Shown piece by piece: positions 7,867-15,568 of a DNA stretch of 31,237 nucleotides; position 1 is the stretch's first letter, and each line of letters opens with the position of its first letter. The stretch comes from Candidatus Parcubacteria bacterium. GTDB lineage: Bacteria > Patescibacteriota > Patescibacteriia > Patescibacteriales > Patescibacteriaceae. Under the pieces are notes generated by a model, which ran no database searches, was not told the origin of the DNA, and saw only the letters and a list, made by a program, of their open reading frames with translations. The position numbers and the translations under genes were made by a program. The stretch covers positions 1-31,237 of the forward strand of contig JAEWTE010000039.1 of assembly GCA_023459655.1 (NCBI GenBank), written 5' to 3'.

Positions 7867-8292
7867 GTGTCACTCAAGGTTTTATTAGAAAATGATAAGG
7901 GCGAGACTTTGGTCCTGAAGGCCTTGAACGATGGCAATTATTCTGGTTATTGTGATTTGCCAGGCGGTCGGATTGATGAAGATGAGTTAAATACTGATTT
8001 GATTTCAATTTTGTCTCGAGAAATTAACGAAGAAGTTGGGGATATAAGATTTAAATTAAATAAAAAGCCAGTGGCGATTTTTCGTCATTTTATTCCTGCT
8101 ACTGTTAGCGTTACCGGGAAAACTATTAATATTTTACATATTCTTTTTGAAGCTGAATATTTAGGTGGTAAAATAACTATTAGTCATGAGCATACCGGTT
8201 ATCAGTGGCTAGATTTGGCTAAAGCAGAGTTGAGCGATTTTTTTATTTTTGGACTTTTAGAGGGGATTAAGAATTATTTAGAAAATCGATAG
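7867..8292 (+). CDS. Nudix hydrolase with an elongated Nudix box
   Basis: Nudix enzymes cleave nucleoside diphosphates linked to another moiety. 141 aa, starting with GTG. The first strand is VSLKVLLENDKGETLVLKA. The Nudix box runs from Gly34 (PGGRIDEDE) to Gly58 (REINEEVG), with the metal-binding REINEE glutamates at 52, 55 and 56. Between Glu40 and Arg51 there are ten residues, not the canonical seven, so the box has a three-residue insertion. An in-frame ATG nine codons upstream (7840) reads MAQEKGLY and is then broken by TAG directly before the GTG. Substrate unknown; an NTP-cleaning role would fit the adjacent yjjX. Confidence 0.85.
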   Translation: MSLKVLLENDKGETLVLKALNDGNYSGYCDLPGGRIDEDELNTDLISILSREINEEVGDIRFKLNKKPVAIFRHFIPATVSVTGKTINILHILFEAEYLGGKITISHEHTGYQWLDLAKAELSDFFIFGLLEGIKNYLENR

Positions 8293-8325
8293 ATAATCTA
8301 TATTAATTATTAGACTGTGGTCAGT

Positions 8326-8354
8326 TTGACTCCAGCTGGTTTTTGTGCTATACT
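8326..8354 (+). promoter_or_regulatory. Strong promoter for the RRM protein gene
   Basis: TTGACT (8326-8331), 17-base spacer, TATACT (8349-8354) preceded by TGC, an extended -10. Predicted start is near 8360, leaving a leader of nearly 90 bases. Confidence 0.7.
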
Positions 8355-8358
8355 GGGC

Positions 8359-8447
8359 AAGTAAGTTTTTCTTAGTGTGATCTCTTAAAAAGTCGCCGAG
8401 AAATAGGTCGACTTACTTTTATTAAAAGTATAAGTTCGCAAGTTTGT
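8359..8447 (+). promoter_or_regulatory. Foldable 5' leader of the RRM gene with competing helices
   Basis: AAGTAAGT (8359-8366) pairs perfectly with ACTTACTT (8411-8418). Competing with it, AAGTCG (8390-8395) pairs with CGACTT (8409-8414), and TACTTTT (8414-8420) forms a 7-bp hairpin with AAAAGTA (8424-8430) over an ATT loop. These cannot all form together, so the leader could switch state. Long foldable leaders are known for cold-shock RNA-binding proteins; a thermosensor role here is inference. No SD is seen before the ATG at 8448. Confidence 0.45.
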
Positions 8448-8750
8448 ATGTCCAAAAAATTATATGTTGGCGGATTATCCTACAGCCTTACCAGCGAAGC
8501 CTTGAAAGAGGAATTTGCTAAAGCCGGAACTGTTGACTCAGCCACTGTCATTATTGACAAGATGTCTGGTCGCTCTAAAGGTTTTGGTTTCGTGGAAATG
8601 GCTACTGAGGAAGAAGCTCAGAAGGCAATTGACATGTTCAATGGCCAGGAAATCGCCGGACGCCGTGTGACTGTCAATGAGGCTCGCCCTTTGACTGATC
8701 GCCCCGCCCGAACCAACAACTGGGACAATCACTCTACTCACAGTTTCTAA
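8448..8750 (+). CDS. RNA-binding protein with a single RRM domain
   Basis: 100 aa, essentially one RNA recognition motif plus a short Asn/Ser/His tail. RNP2 is LYVGGL (residues 5-10) and RNP1 is KGFGFVEM (44-51), with the aromatic residues that stack on RNA bases (Tyr6, Phe46, Phe48). Bacterial RRM proteins of this size, such as the cyanobacterial Rbp group, bind single-stranded RNA and are often cold-induced. The gene uses many C-ending codons and is GC-richer than its neighbours, as expected for a highly expressed gene. It is a single-gene unit with a strong promoter and terminator. Confidence 0.93.
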   Translation: MSKKLYVGGLSYSLTSEALKEEFAKAGTVDSATVIIDKMSGRSKGFGFVEMATEEEAQKAIDMFNGQEIAGRRVTVNEARPLTDRPARTNNWDNHSTHSF

Positions 8751-8774
8751 CTGATCGATAGTTGATTGATAACT

Positions 8775-8804
8775 AAAACGCCACCCCTTTGGGGGTGGCG
8801 TTTT
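8775..8804 (+). terminator. Intrinsic terminator after the RRM gene
   Basis: A perfect 13-bp stem, AAAACGCCACCCC (8775-8787) with GGGGTGGCGTTTT (8792-8804), and a 4-base loop; the stem itself supplies the T-run. Confidence 0.9.
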
Positions 8805-8810
8805 AAGTCG

Positions 8811-8839
8811 TTGATTTTTTTAATAAAATGAATTATGAT
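8811..8839 (+). promoter_or_regulatory. Promoter for the secDF operon
   Basis: TTGATT (8811-8816), 17-base spacer, TATGAT (8834-8839), directly behind the RRM terminator. Predicted start is near 8846, with a leader of about 53 bases and no SD. Confidence 0.55.
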
Positions 8840-8898
8840 GGGATTAAATTGACTTTAGTTAATTTAATTTTTGCTGTATTTATTTTTAAACATTGTTT

Positions 8899-10956
8899 AT
8901 GGCTCATACAGAGATGAGGACATCAGTCAGACAGAAAAGCCGCGCTTGGCAGTTTTTCGGGCTATTAGCGGTCTTGGTGATAGCTAGCTTATTAGTTAAT
9001 CTGGGACCAAATTATAATAATTTAGTTGCCAAGCACAGCTTACCATTACCAAAAATTAAAGAAGCACCCTTTCGTTTGGGGCTTGATTTATCCGGTGGAA
9101 CCAGTTTGACCTATGATTTAGATTTGTCGGTCATCGCAACTGGCGATCGATTAGATGCTGCCCAGGGGGCTCGTGATGTTATTGAGCGGAGAGTTAATAT
9201 GTTTGGTGTTAGTGAGCCGAATGTTCAAATTAATAAAACCGCCCAGGGAAATTATCAGATATCGGTTGAATTAGCTGGAGTCAAAGATGTTAATCAGGCG
9301 ATTAAAATGATTGGTGAGACTCCGTTATTGCAATTTAAAGAATTAAATGAAGAGCGCAAAGAATTGACTGATGAAGAAAAAACGTTAATGGATGATTATA
9401 ATAAGAAAGCTGAGATTAAGGCTGGAGATGTTTTGGGTAAGGTCTTATCTGGTGGTAATTTTGAAGAATTAGCCAAAGATTTTAGTGAAGATGAAAATAC
9501 TAAAGTTAATGGTGGATCGCTAGGTTGGATTTCTAGCCGAGAAAATCCAGAAATTGTGATCATTGCTGAAAAACTAGAAGTTGGTCAAACTAATACCAAT
9601 TTACAAAAAACTTCGCAGGGCTATGAAATTGTTAAAGTTGAAGATAAGCGTCCTAAAACTCAAGATGGCCAACCAGTTGTTGAGGTTAAGGCAGCTCATT
9701 TATTGATTTGTTATCAAGGAGCTACTAGTTGTGAGAGTGGTTTAGATAAACAACAAGCCCTAGATAAGATTAGTAAATTAAAAGAAGAGGCGACTAGTGC
9801 TAATTTTGCTGAACTAGTTAAGCAAAATTCAACTGAGCCTGGGGCTCGTGATAGTGCTGGAGAATTGGGTTGGTTTAGTAATGGAGCGATGGTTAAAGAA
9901 TTTGAAGAAGCAGTTATGTCTATGAGTAAAGATGAAATTGCTGGTCCAGTGGAGAGTCAATTTGGTTATCATTTAATTTATAAGCAAGATGAGCGACCAG
10001 TGACTGATTATAAATTGAGGCATATTTTTATTAAAACTCAATCAATTGCTGATATTCTTGGTAATATTGATGAATGGAAGACCACTGAGTTAACTGGTAA
10101 GTATTTAAAACGAGCAGCTGTTCAATTTAACCCACAAGACAATTCACCAGAAGTAGCTTTAGATTTTGATAGTGAGGGTGGAAAAATCTTTGAAGATATT
10201 ACTGGGCGAAATATTGATAAACCAGTGGCTATATTTTTAGATGGCTATATTATTAGCCAACCTAATGTTAGTCAGAAGATTACTGGAGGACAAGCGGTTA
10301 TTTCTGGTCGATTTAATATCGTTGAGGCCAAAACATTAGCTCAGCGTTTAAACGCTGGTGCTTTGCCAGTACCGATTAATTTAGTTAATCAACAGACTAT
10401 TGGAGCTAGTCTAGGTCAATCATCAGTTAATAATAGTATGACCGCCGGTCTAATTGGTTTAGCTATGGTTGCTATTTTTATGGTGATTTTTTATCGACTA
10501 CCTGGAATACTTTCTATTGTTTCATTGCTGATTTACGGTTCTTTATTGATGGCTATTTTTAAAATTTGGCCGGTTACCATGACTTTATCAGGTATTGCTG
10601 GCTTTATTTTGTCGATTGGTATGGCGGTTGATGCTAATGTCTTGATTTTTGAAAGAATTAAGGAAGAGCTAAAAACAGGAAAACCGCTAGGTAATGCTAT
10701 TAATGAGGGATTTAGTCGAGCTTGGCCATCGATTCGAGATGGTAATTATACCACTTTAATCACTTGTTTTATTTTGACTCAATTTCTAACCGGGTCAATT
10801 AAGGGGTTTGCTATTACTTTGGCTTTAGGTGTTTTAGTATCAATGTTTAGTGCTATTGTGGTAACTCGCAATTTATTGCGGTTGCTAATAAATCCAAAAT
10901 TGGCCGATAAGCTTTGGTTATTCGGTGCCAATATCGGCAAAACTGAAGAAAAATAA
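8899..10956 (+). CDS. secD: Protein translocase subunit SecD with two inserted parvulin (PpiC) domains
   Basis: SecD works with SecF to finish preprotein export using the proton gradient. The ATG at 8899 is preferred over an in-frame TTG two codons upstream. 685 aa: TM1 at about 18-37, RLGLDLSGGTSLTYDLD, the P1 head, then an insertion, then SecD again from WKTTELTGKYLK (about 393), with five C-terminal membrane segments including GMAVDANVLIFERIKEEL. The insertion holds a degenerate parvulin domain (about 175-252, with FEELAKDFSED, GGSLGWISS, SQGYEIVKV) and a complete one (about 262-367, with AAHLLI, ELGWFSNGAMVKEFEEAV, SQFGYHLIY). A third first-strand-like RHIFIKT follows at about 374. These would face the cell exterior or periplasm and may fold exported proteins at the translocon exit. 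Confidence 0.93.
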   Translation: MAHTEMRTSVRQKSRAWQFFGLLAVLVIASLLVNLGPNYNNLVAKHSLPLPKIKEAPFRLGLDLSGGTSLTYDLDLSVIATGDRLDAAQGARDVIERRVNMFGVSEPNVQINKTAQGNYQISVELAGVKDVNQAIKMIGETPLLQFKELNEERKELTDEEKTLMDDYNKKAEIKAGDVLGKVLSGGNFEELAKDFSEDENTKVNGGSLGWISSRENPEIVIIAEKLEVGQTNTNLQKTSQGYEIVKVEDKRPKTQDGQPVVEVKAAHLLICYQGATSCESGLDKQQALDKISKLKEEATSANFAELVKQNSTEPGARDSAGELGWFSNGAMVKEFEEAVMSMSKDEIAGPVESQFGYHLIYKQDERPVTDYKLRHIFIKTQSIADILGNIDEWKTTELTGKYLKRAAVQFNPQDNSPEVALDFDSEGGKIFEDITGRNIDKPVAIFLDGYIISQPNVSQKITGGQAVISGRFNIVEAKTLAQRLNAGALPVPINLVNQQTIGASLGQSSVNNSMTAGLIGLAMVAIFMVIFYRLPGILSIVSLLIYGSLLMAIFKIWPVTMTLSGIAGFILSIGMAVDANVLIFERIKEELKTGKPLGNAINEGFSRAWPSIRDGNYTTLITCFILTQFLTGSIKGFAITLALGVLVSMFSAIVVTRNLLRLLINPKLADKLWLFGANIGKTEEK

Positions 10957-10976
10957 GCTATTAATTACCATATTAT

Positions 10977-11891
10977 ATGTATCAGATCATTGCAAAAAGA
11001 AAATATTGGTTAGCCATTTCAGCGGTTTTAGTAGCCATGTCCATTACGGCTATTGCAGTCTGGGGGTTGCGTTTTGGAATTGATTTTGTTGGCGGCGGTG
11101 TTTTAGAGGTTCGTTATCTTCAAGATCGTCCAATAGTTGTCAGTATCAAAGAGAGCTTAGCACCAATTGGTTTAAGTAATTTAATCGTTCAGCCAGTTGG
11201 CGATAATGATATTAAATTGCGTTTTCAAGCAATTGACGAAGCTAAGCATCAAGAAGTTTTGAGTAAGCTAGCTGAATTATCGCCTAAAATTGATAGTCAA
11301 CCGTCGTTAGAAGAGTTGCGCTATGATTCGGTTGGACCAACGGTTGGTCGTGATTTACGTAGTCGAGCAACCACTTCAATAATTTTAGTATTAATTGCTA
11401 TTATTGTTTATGTTGCTTGGGCTTTTCGTAAAGTTTCTCAGCCAGTTAGTTCTTGGAAGTATGGTGTTTGTGCAGTTATTGCTTTGTTTCATGACGTTAT
11501 AATTTTGCTTGGTTTTTTCGCTTTGTTGGGTCGATATTATGGTTATCAAATTGATATATCTTCAGTAGCAGCTCTGTTAACTATCCTTGGTTATAGTGTC
11601 AATGATACAATTGTAATTTTTGACCGGACTCGAGAAAATCTATTTCGTACTCGTCAAAGTTTTGCCGATACGGTTAATTTAAGTTTGAATCAAACATTAG
11701 CTCGTTCAATTTATACTTCATTGACAACCATGTTGACCTTGGTAGCTATTGTTATTTTTGGTGGAGCTTCGATTCGCAACTTCGCCTTAGCACTGTCAAT
11801 TGGTATTTTATTCGGAACCTATAGTTCCATATTTATTGCTTCTCCATTATTGGTAGTTTGGAATAATTGGCAAAATCGCAAGAGAGCTTAA
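10977..11891 (+). CDS. secF: Protein translocase subunit SecF
   Basis: 304 aa with six membrane segments, the partner of SecD. TM1 (about 11-30) is followed by GIDFVGGGVLEVRY, the P4 periplasmic domain, then RDLRSRATTSIILVLIAI, LGYSVNDTIVIFDRTRENL (the conserved TM4-5 motif) and SIRNFALALSIGILFGTYSSIFIASPLL at the end. No parvulin insertion here. It follows secD after 20 bases, so the two are probably co-transcribed. Its TAA stop lies in the loop-side part of a hairpin that competes with a second one (11884-11913). Confidence 0.95.
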   Translation: MYQIIAKRKYWLAISAVLVAMSITAIAVWGLRFGIDFVGGGVLEVRYLQDRPIVVSIKESLAPIGLSNLIVQPVGDNDIKLRFQAIDEAKHQEVLSKLAELSPKIDSQPSLEELRYDSVGPTVGRDLRSRATTSIILVLIAIIVYVAWAFRKVSQPVSSWKYGVCAVIALFHDVIILLGFFALLGRYYGYQIDISSVAALLTILGYSVNDTIVIFDRTRENLFRTRQSFADTVNLSLNQTLARSIYTSLTTMLTLVAIVIFGGASIRNFALALSIGILFGTYSSIFIASPLLVVWNNWQNRKRA

Positions 11892-11913
11892 TTGTTAAGC
11901 TCCAGGTTGGAGC
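11884..11913 (+). other. Two mutually exclusive hairpins at the end of secF
   Basis: GAGCTTAA (11884-11891) pairs with TTAAGCTC (11895-11902) over TTG. GCTCCA (11899-11904) pairs with TGGAGC (11908-11913) over GGT. They share GCTC, so only one can form; the first includes the secF stop codon. Neither is followed by a clear T-run, so simple termination is unlikely; mRNA 3'-end protection or attenuation before proS is possible. Confidence 0.4.
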
Positions 11914-11936
11914 CAAGATAGGTTCTATTAATTATT

Positions 11937-11942
11937 TATAAT
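11937..11942 (+). promoter_or_regulatory. -10 box placed for a leaderless proS transcript
   Basis: A perfect TATAAT ends 7 bases before the proS ATG, so transcription from it would begin at or one base before the start codon. No clear -35 is present, so this is tentative. Confidence 0.3.
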
Positions 11943-11949
11943 TATATTT

Positions 11950-13197
11950 ATGCGTCAAAGCCAGCTATTTACTCACAGCCTAAAAGAATTACCCAAAGAT
12001 GAAACCAGCTTTAATGCTCAAACTTTGATGCGAGCCGGGTTTATTGATAAGGCGTCAGCCGGGGTTTATTCTTATTTGCCATTGGGTTTGCGTGTTTTGC
12101 AAAAAATTCAATTGATTGTTCGTCAAGAAATGGCTGCTTTGGGTGCTCAAGAAGTGTTATTGCCTAGTTTAACCACCGAAGAGCCTTGGAAGCAAACTGG
12201 TCGGCTGGAAACTTTTGATGTTTTATTTAAAACTAGTGGTACTGATAAAAAAAGCTATATTCTAGCACCGACTCATGAAGAGATAATTACTCCTTTAGTT
12301 AAAAAATTTGCTCAATCTTACCGAGACTTACCGGTGGGAGTTTATCAGATTCAAACTAAATTTCGTAATGAATTGCGAGCTAAATCTGGATTACTGCGTG
12401 GTCGTGAATTTTTAATGAAAGATTTATATTCTTTTCATTTAGAACAAGATGACCTTAATGCTTATTATTTATCAGCTCAGAAGGCTTATTTTCAGATTTT
12501 TAAACGATGTGGTTTATTAGATCAAACTTATTTGACTTTTGCGTCTGGTGGAGATTTTTGTCAATATTCACATGAATTTCAGACGGTTACTGAAGCTGGT
12601 GAGGACACCATTTTTGTTTGCGAAGAATGTAATTTAGCGATTAATAAAGAGATTATTAATGAGCAATCAGTTTGTCCTAATTGTGGTAAAAAAGATTTAT
12701 TAGAACGGCGAGCTATTGAAATTGGTAATATTTTTAAATTAGGGGTGCGTTTTAGTAAGTCTTTCAATATGATGGTGACCGGAGCAGATGGTGGTAAGCA
12801 GCCGGTCTTAATGGGTTGTTATGGTTTGGGAATTGATCGTTTAATGGGGACGGTGGTTGAAGTAAATCATGATAACCATGGTTTAATTTGGCCAAAAGAA
12901 ATTGCCCCATTTAAGGCCCATTTATTGGATTTAGCTACTACTGAGGGTGGTCATCGTCAAGCGCAAAAGCTTTATGATTTATTGTTAAAATTAGGTATGG
13001 AAGTATTGTGGGATGATCGAAAAAATTTGCCAGCTGGTGCGAAATTTGCTGAGGCTGATTTAATCGGCTGTCCTTATCGGTTAGTCATTAGTGATAAAAC
13101 TATTGAACAAAAGAGTTTTGAGATAAAAAGACGCCAAGATACAGCTGGCCGATTAGTTGGCCTAGACCAAGTCAGCGCCTATTTTGGTGATAACTAA
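11950..13197 (+). CDS. proS: Prolyl-tRNA synthetase, compact form without the editing domain
   Basis: A class II synthetase charging tRNA-Pro. Motif 1 lies around LPLGLRVLQKIQ and EVLLPSL, motif 2 is FRNELRAKSGLLRGREF with MKDLYSFH, and motif 3 is GCYGLGIDRLMG; the anticodon-binding domain follows (AHLLDL to the C-terminus, with LPAGAKFAEADLIG). At 415 aa it lacks the roughly 180-residue INS editing domain that most bacterial ProRS carry. A Cys4 knuckle remains at the splice point (CEEC about 25 residues before CPNC). Compact ProRS of this kind also occurs in alphaproteobacteria and mitochondria. Mischarged Ala-tRNA-Pro would need a separate deacylase (YbaK/ProX type), not seen here. mreB starts four bases after the stop. 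Confidence 0.95.
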   Translation: MRQSQLFTHSLKELPKDETSFNAQTLMRAGFIDKASAGVYSYLPLGLRVLQKIQLIVRQEMAALGAQEVLLPSLTTEEPWKQTGRLETFDVLFKTSGTDKKSYILAPTHEEIITPLVKKFAQSYRDLPVGVYQIQTKFRNELRAKSGLLRGREFLMKDLYSFHLEQDDLNAYYLSAQKAYFQIFKRCGLLDQTYLTFASGGDFCQYSHEFQTVTEAGEDTIFVCEECNLAINKEIINEQSVCPNCGKKDLLERRAIEIGNIFKLGVRFSKSFNMMVTGADGGKQPVLMGCYGLGIDRLMGTVVEVNHDNHGLIWPKEIAPFKAHLLDLATTEGGHRQAQKLYDLLLKLGMEVLWDDRKNLPAGAKFAEADLIGCPYRLVISDKTIEQKSFEIKRRQDTAGRLVGLDQVSAYFGDN

Positions 13198-13201
13198 AAA
13201 C

Positions 13202-14245
13202 ATGTTTGAAAAATTTCGCCAAAAATTAACTCGTAATCTAGCTATTGATTTGGGAACCTGTAAAACAATGCTTAGTGAGCCCCAAAGTGGTTTATTTTTA
13301 AGCGAGCCGACAATTGTGGCAGTTAATAAGAAAACTGATCAAATATTGGCAGTCGGTTCGGCAGCTAAAGCGATGATTGGTAAGAATCCTAGCTATATTG
13401 AAATAGTTAAACCATTAGTTGATGGTGTAGTTTCTGACTTTGAGGTAACTGAAAAGTTATTAAAATATTTTATTGATCAAACCCAAGAAAATAATTCTTT
13501 TTTAACACCTAAGCCAGCGGCAATTATTGGTATACCACTAGATATTACTGAGGTAGAAAAAAAAGCAGTAGAAGATGCGGCTAAATCAGCTGGTGCTCGT
13601 CAAGTTTTTTTAGTAGAAGAACCAATGTTATCAGCGATTGGTGCCGGTTTGCCGATTATGGAAGCAACTGCAACCATGCTAGTAGATATTGGCGGTGGAA
13701 CTACAGAAATAGCCGTGTTAGCTTTGGGTGGTTGTGTGGCTTGGAAAACCTTAAGACTAGCTGGTAATGCTTTTAATAATGAAATTACTCAGTATATCCG
13801 TGAGGAATTTAATTTGTTAATCGGTGAACAATTAGCTGAAGAAATAAAAATAAGAATTGGCTCGGCTACTACTCGTCCCGAACCGTTAACTATGGCTATT
13901 CGTGGCCGTGATTTAATTAATGGTTTGCCCAAAGAAATTATTATTAATGATGAACATATTCGTGAAGCGATTGCTCGGCCGATTAGTCAGATTATTGATA
14001 ATATTAAAGCCACTTTAGAAGTAACTCCACCAGAGTTAGTGGCTGATATTTATGAGCGAGGCATTATGTTGACTGGTGGGAGCGCTTTATTGGCTGGATT
14101 TGACCAAGCGATTGCTCGGGCAACTAAAATCGGTGTTCATATAGTTGATGATCCAATTAGTAGTGTTGTGCGTGGGGCTGGTCATTTATTGAGTGATTCA
14201 GATTTGCTTAATAAAATTGTAGTGCCTAGTTTGGCTGATTTATAA
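13202..14245 (+). CDS. mreB: Rod-shape actin homolog MreB
   Basis: MreB filaments under the membrane guide wall elongation. The ATG at 13202 (347 aa) is chosen over the TTG at 13184 inside proS. The start MFEKFRQKLTRN is an amphipathic helix that may bind the membrane. Phosphate-1 loop is DLGTCKT at residues 16-22, where most MreB have DLGTANT; phosphate-2 is DIGGGTTEIAVL from Asp162; the adenosine motif TGGSALL starts at Thr291. The usual hinge regions and length are normal. It heads mreBCD-mrdA and is probably co-transcribed with proS. Confidence 0.95.
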   Translation: MFEKFRQKLTRNLAIDLGTCKTMLSEPQSGLFLSEPTIVAVNKKTDQILAVGSAAKAMIGKNPSYIEIVKPLVDGVVSDFEVTEKLLKYFIDQTQENNSFLTPKPAAIIGIPLDITEVEKKAVEDAAKSAGARQVFLVEEPMLSAIGAGLPIMEATATMLVDIGGGTTEIAVLALGGCVAWKTLRLAGNAFNNEITQYIREEFNLLIGEQLAEEIKIRIGSATTRPEPLTMAIRGRDLINGLPKEIIINDEHIREAIARPISQIIDNIKATLEVTPPELVADIYERGIMLTGGSALLAGFDQAIARATKIGVHIVDDPISSVVRGAGHLLSDSDLLNKIVVPSLADL

Positions 14246-14253
14246 AGTTGCCC

Positions 14254-15063
14254 ATGATTAAATTATTCAGCAAAAAATCTTCAATTTGGTTTTGGCTGAT
14301 CATTGCTCTATTCATTATTGGCCATTTTTTAGGTCTATGGTCTATTTTGGGGAATAAAACTGGCCAGTTAACTGGACCGATTATTTCTAGCTTAACTAAG
14401 AATAATCAGGTGATTGGTACTTGGTTCAATGATTGGCGTCAAAGAGATAGTTGTCAAGAAAAATTACATCAAGCTGAAAATAAGATTAATCAATTAACTA
14501 TTGATTCGATTGGTTTGAGCGGATTATTGGAAGAAAATCAAAATTTACGTCAATTATTGTCCTTTCAGCAATCCAGAAATTTTAAAATGGTAACTGCTAA
14601 TATAATTTATCGTGGCCAGGCTGGTGGTTTATTGGCGCCTGGTCAGACTTTAATTATTGATCGAGGATCTAATCAAGGAATAACTGCAGATTTAGCGGTA
14701 ATTGATCAGCGGGGAGCGGTGGTTGGTAAGATTGGTCAAGTCAGAGCCGAATCAGCCGAGGTTTTATTGGTTACTAATAAAAATTGTCGTTTAGCAGTGG
14801 CTACAGCTGGCGGCGGAACTATTGGTGTAGCGCGCGGTGATCTTGGTTTAACCATTCGTTTAGAGTTAGTGCCGCAAAATGAATTTTTACAAGAAGATCA
14901 AGAAATTGTTACATCCGGATTAGAGCCGGCTGTACCGAAAGACCTGTTAATCGGTCGAATTAGTCAAATTACTAAGGAAAATAATGCTCTTTGGCAAGAT
15001 GCTGGTATTGAGCCAGCGGTCAATGTTAATCAGTTGAGTTTTGTTAGCGTGATAATTCCATAG
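14254..15063 (+). CDS. mreC: Rod-shape protein MreC
   Basis: A bitopic membrane protein that links MreB to the penicillin-binding proteins. The ATG at 14254 (269 aa) is preferred to a TTG at 14248. One membrane segment (about 11-31), then a coiled coil (about 65-98, LHQAENKINQLTIDSIGLSG, EENQNLRQLLSF), then the two beta-barrel domains with LIIDRGSNQGITADLAVIDQ and EIVTSGLEPAVPKDLLIGRI, both diagnostic of MreC. It starts 8 bases after mreB. Confidence 0.93.
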   Translation: MIKLFSKKSSIWFWLIIALFIIGHFLGLWSILGNKTGQLTGPIISSLTKNNQVIGTWFNDWRQRDSCQEKLHQAENKINQLTIDSIGLSGLLEENQNLRQLLSFQQSRNFKMVTANIIYRGQAGGLLAPGQTLIIDRGSNQGITADLAVIDQRGAVVGKIGQVRAESAEVLLVTNKNCRLAVATAGGGTIGVARGDLGLTIRLELVPQNEFLQEDQEIVTSGLEPAVPKDLLIGRISQITKENNALWQDAGIEPAVNVNQLSFVSVIIP

Positions 15064-15066
15064 TTT

Positions 15067-15567
15067 ATGTCTTGGCTTAATTTAATTAACGCAGCTTGGT
15101 TAGCTGGGGTTGTGATTATTCAATTGGGTTGGATTGATCAATTGCCTGAATTATGGCCACGGCCTAATTTAATTTTAGTGATCATGATAATTTGGCTAAT
15201 AATTAAAGGCTGGCATAAGTTAAAATTTTGGTTATTAGCCTTAATAATCATTTTAGAATATTTAGCGATTTATCCGTTTGGTAGTCAATTATTATTGTGG
15301 CTAATTACTATTAATTTGATTAATTTATTATTAGTTAATTTTTTTACTAATAAGTCTTTTTATTCTTTTTCTAGTTTAATTATTATCGGAACAATTATTC
15401 AATGGTTTGGCTTAGTTGCACTGGCTAATGATTGGTTAGCAGCCGATTTATTGATTAGACTGGTTGGTCAAGTAGTGGCTAATTGGTTGGTGTTAGTTAT
15501 TTTTTATTATGGTTTATATTGGTTAGATAAGCGGCTTAATCCGCTTTTTTTATGGAAAAAGAATTAG
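15067..15567 (+). CDS. mreD: Rod-shape protein MreD
   Basis: 166 aa, extremely hydrophobic with about five membrane segments and an early WPRPNLILVIMIIW, typical of MreD. MreD sequences are poorly conserved, so the call leans on position between mreC (3 bases) and mrdA (1 base) as well as length and topology. Leu/Ile/Trp dominate the composition. Confidence 0.85.
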   Translation: MSWLNLINAAWLAGVVIIQLGWIDQLPELWPRPNLILVIMIIWLIIKGWHKLKFWLLALIIILEYLAIYPFGSQLLLWLITINLINLLLVNFFTNKSFYSFSSLIIIGTIIQWFGLVALANDWLAADLLIRLVGQVVANWLVLVIFYYGLYWLDKRLNPLFLWKKN

Positions 15568-15568
15568 T

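Noticed and set aside
8893..8898. TTG start for secD two codons upstream
   Set aside because: No signal supports it and ATG starts dominate in this window, so the ATG at 8899 was taken; the same reasoning was used for mreB, mreC and the genes at 26794, 28007 and 30018.
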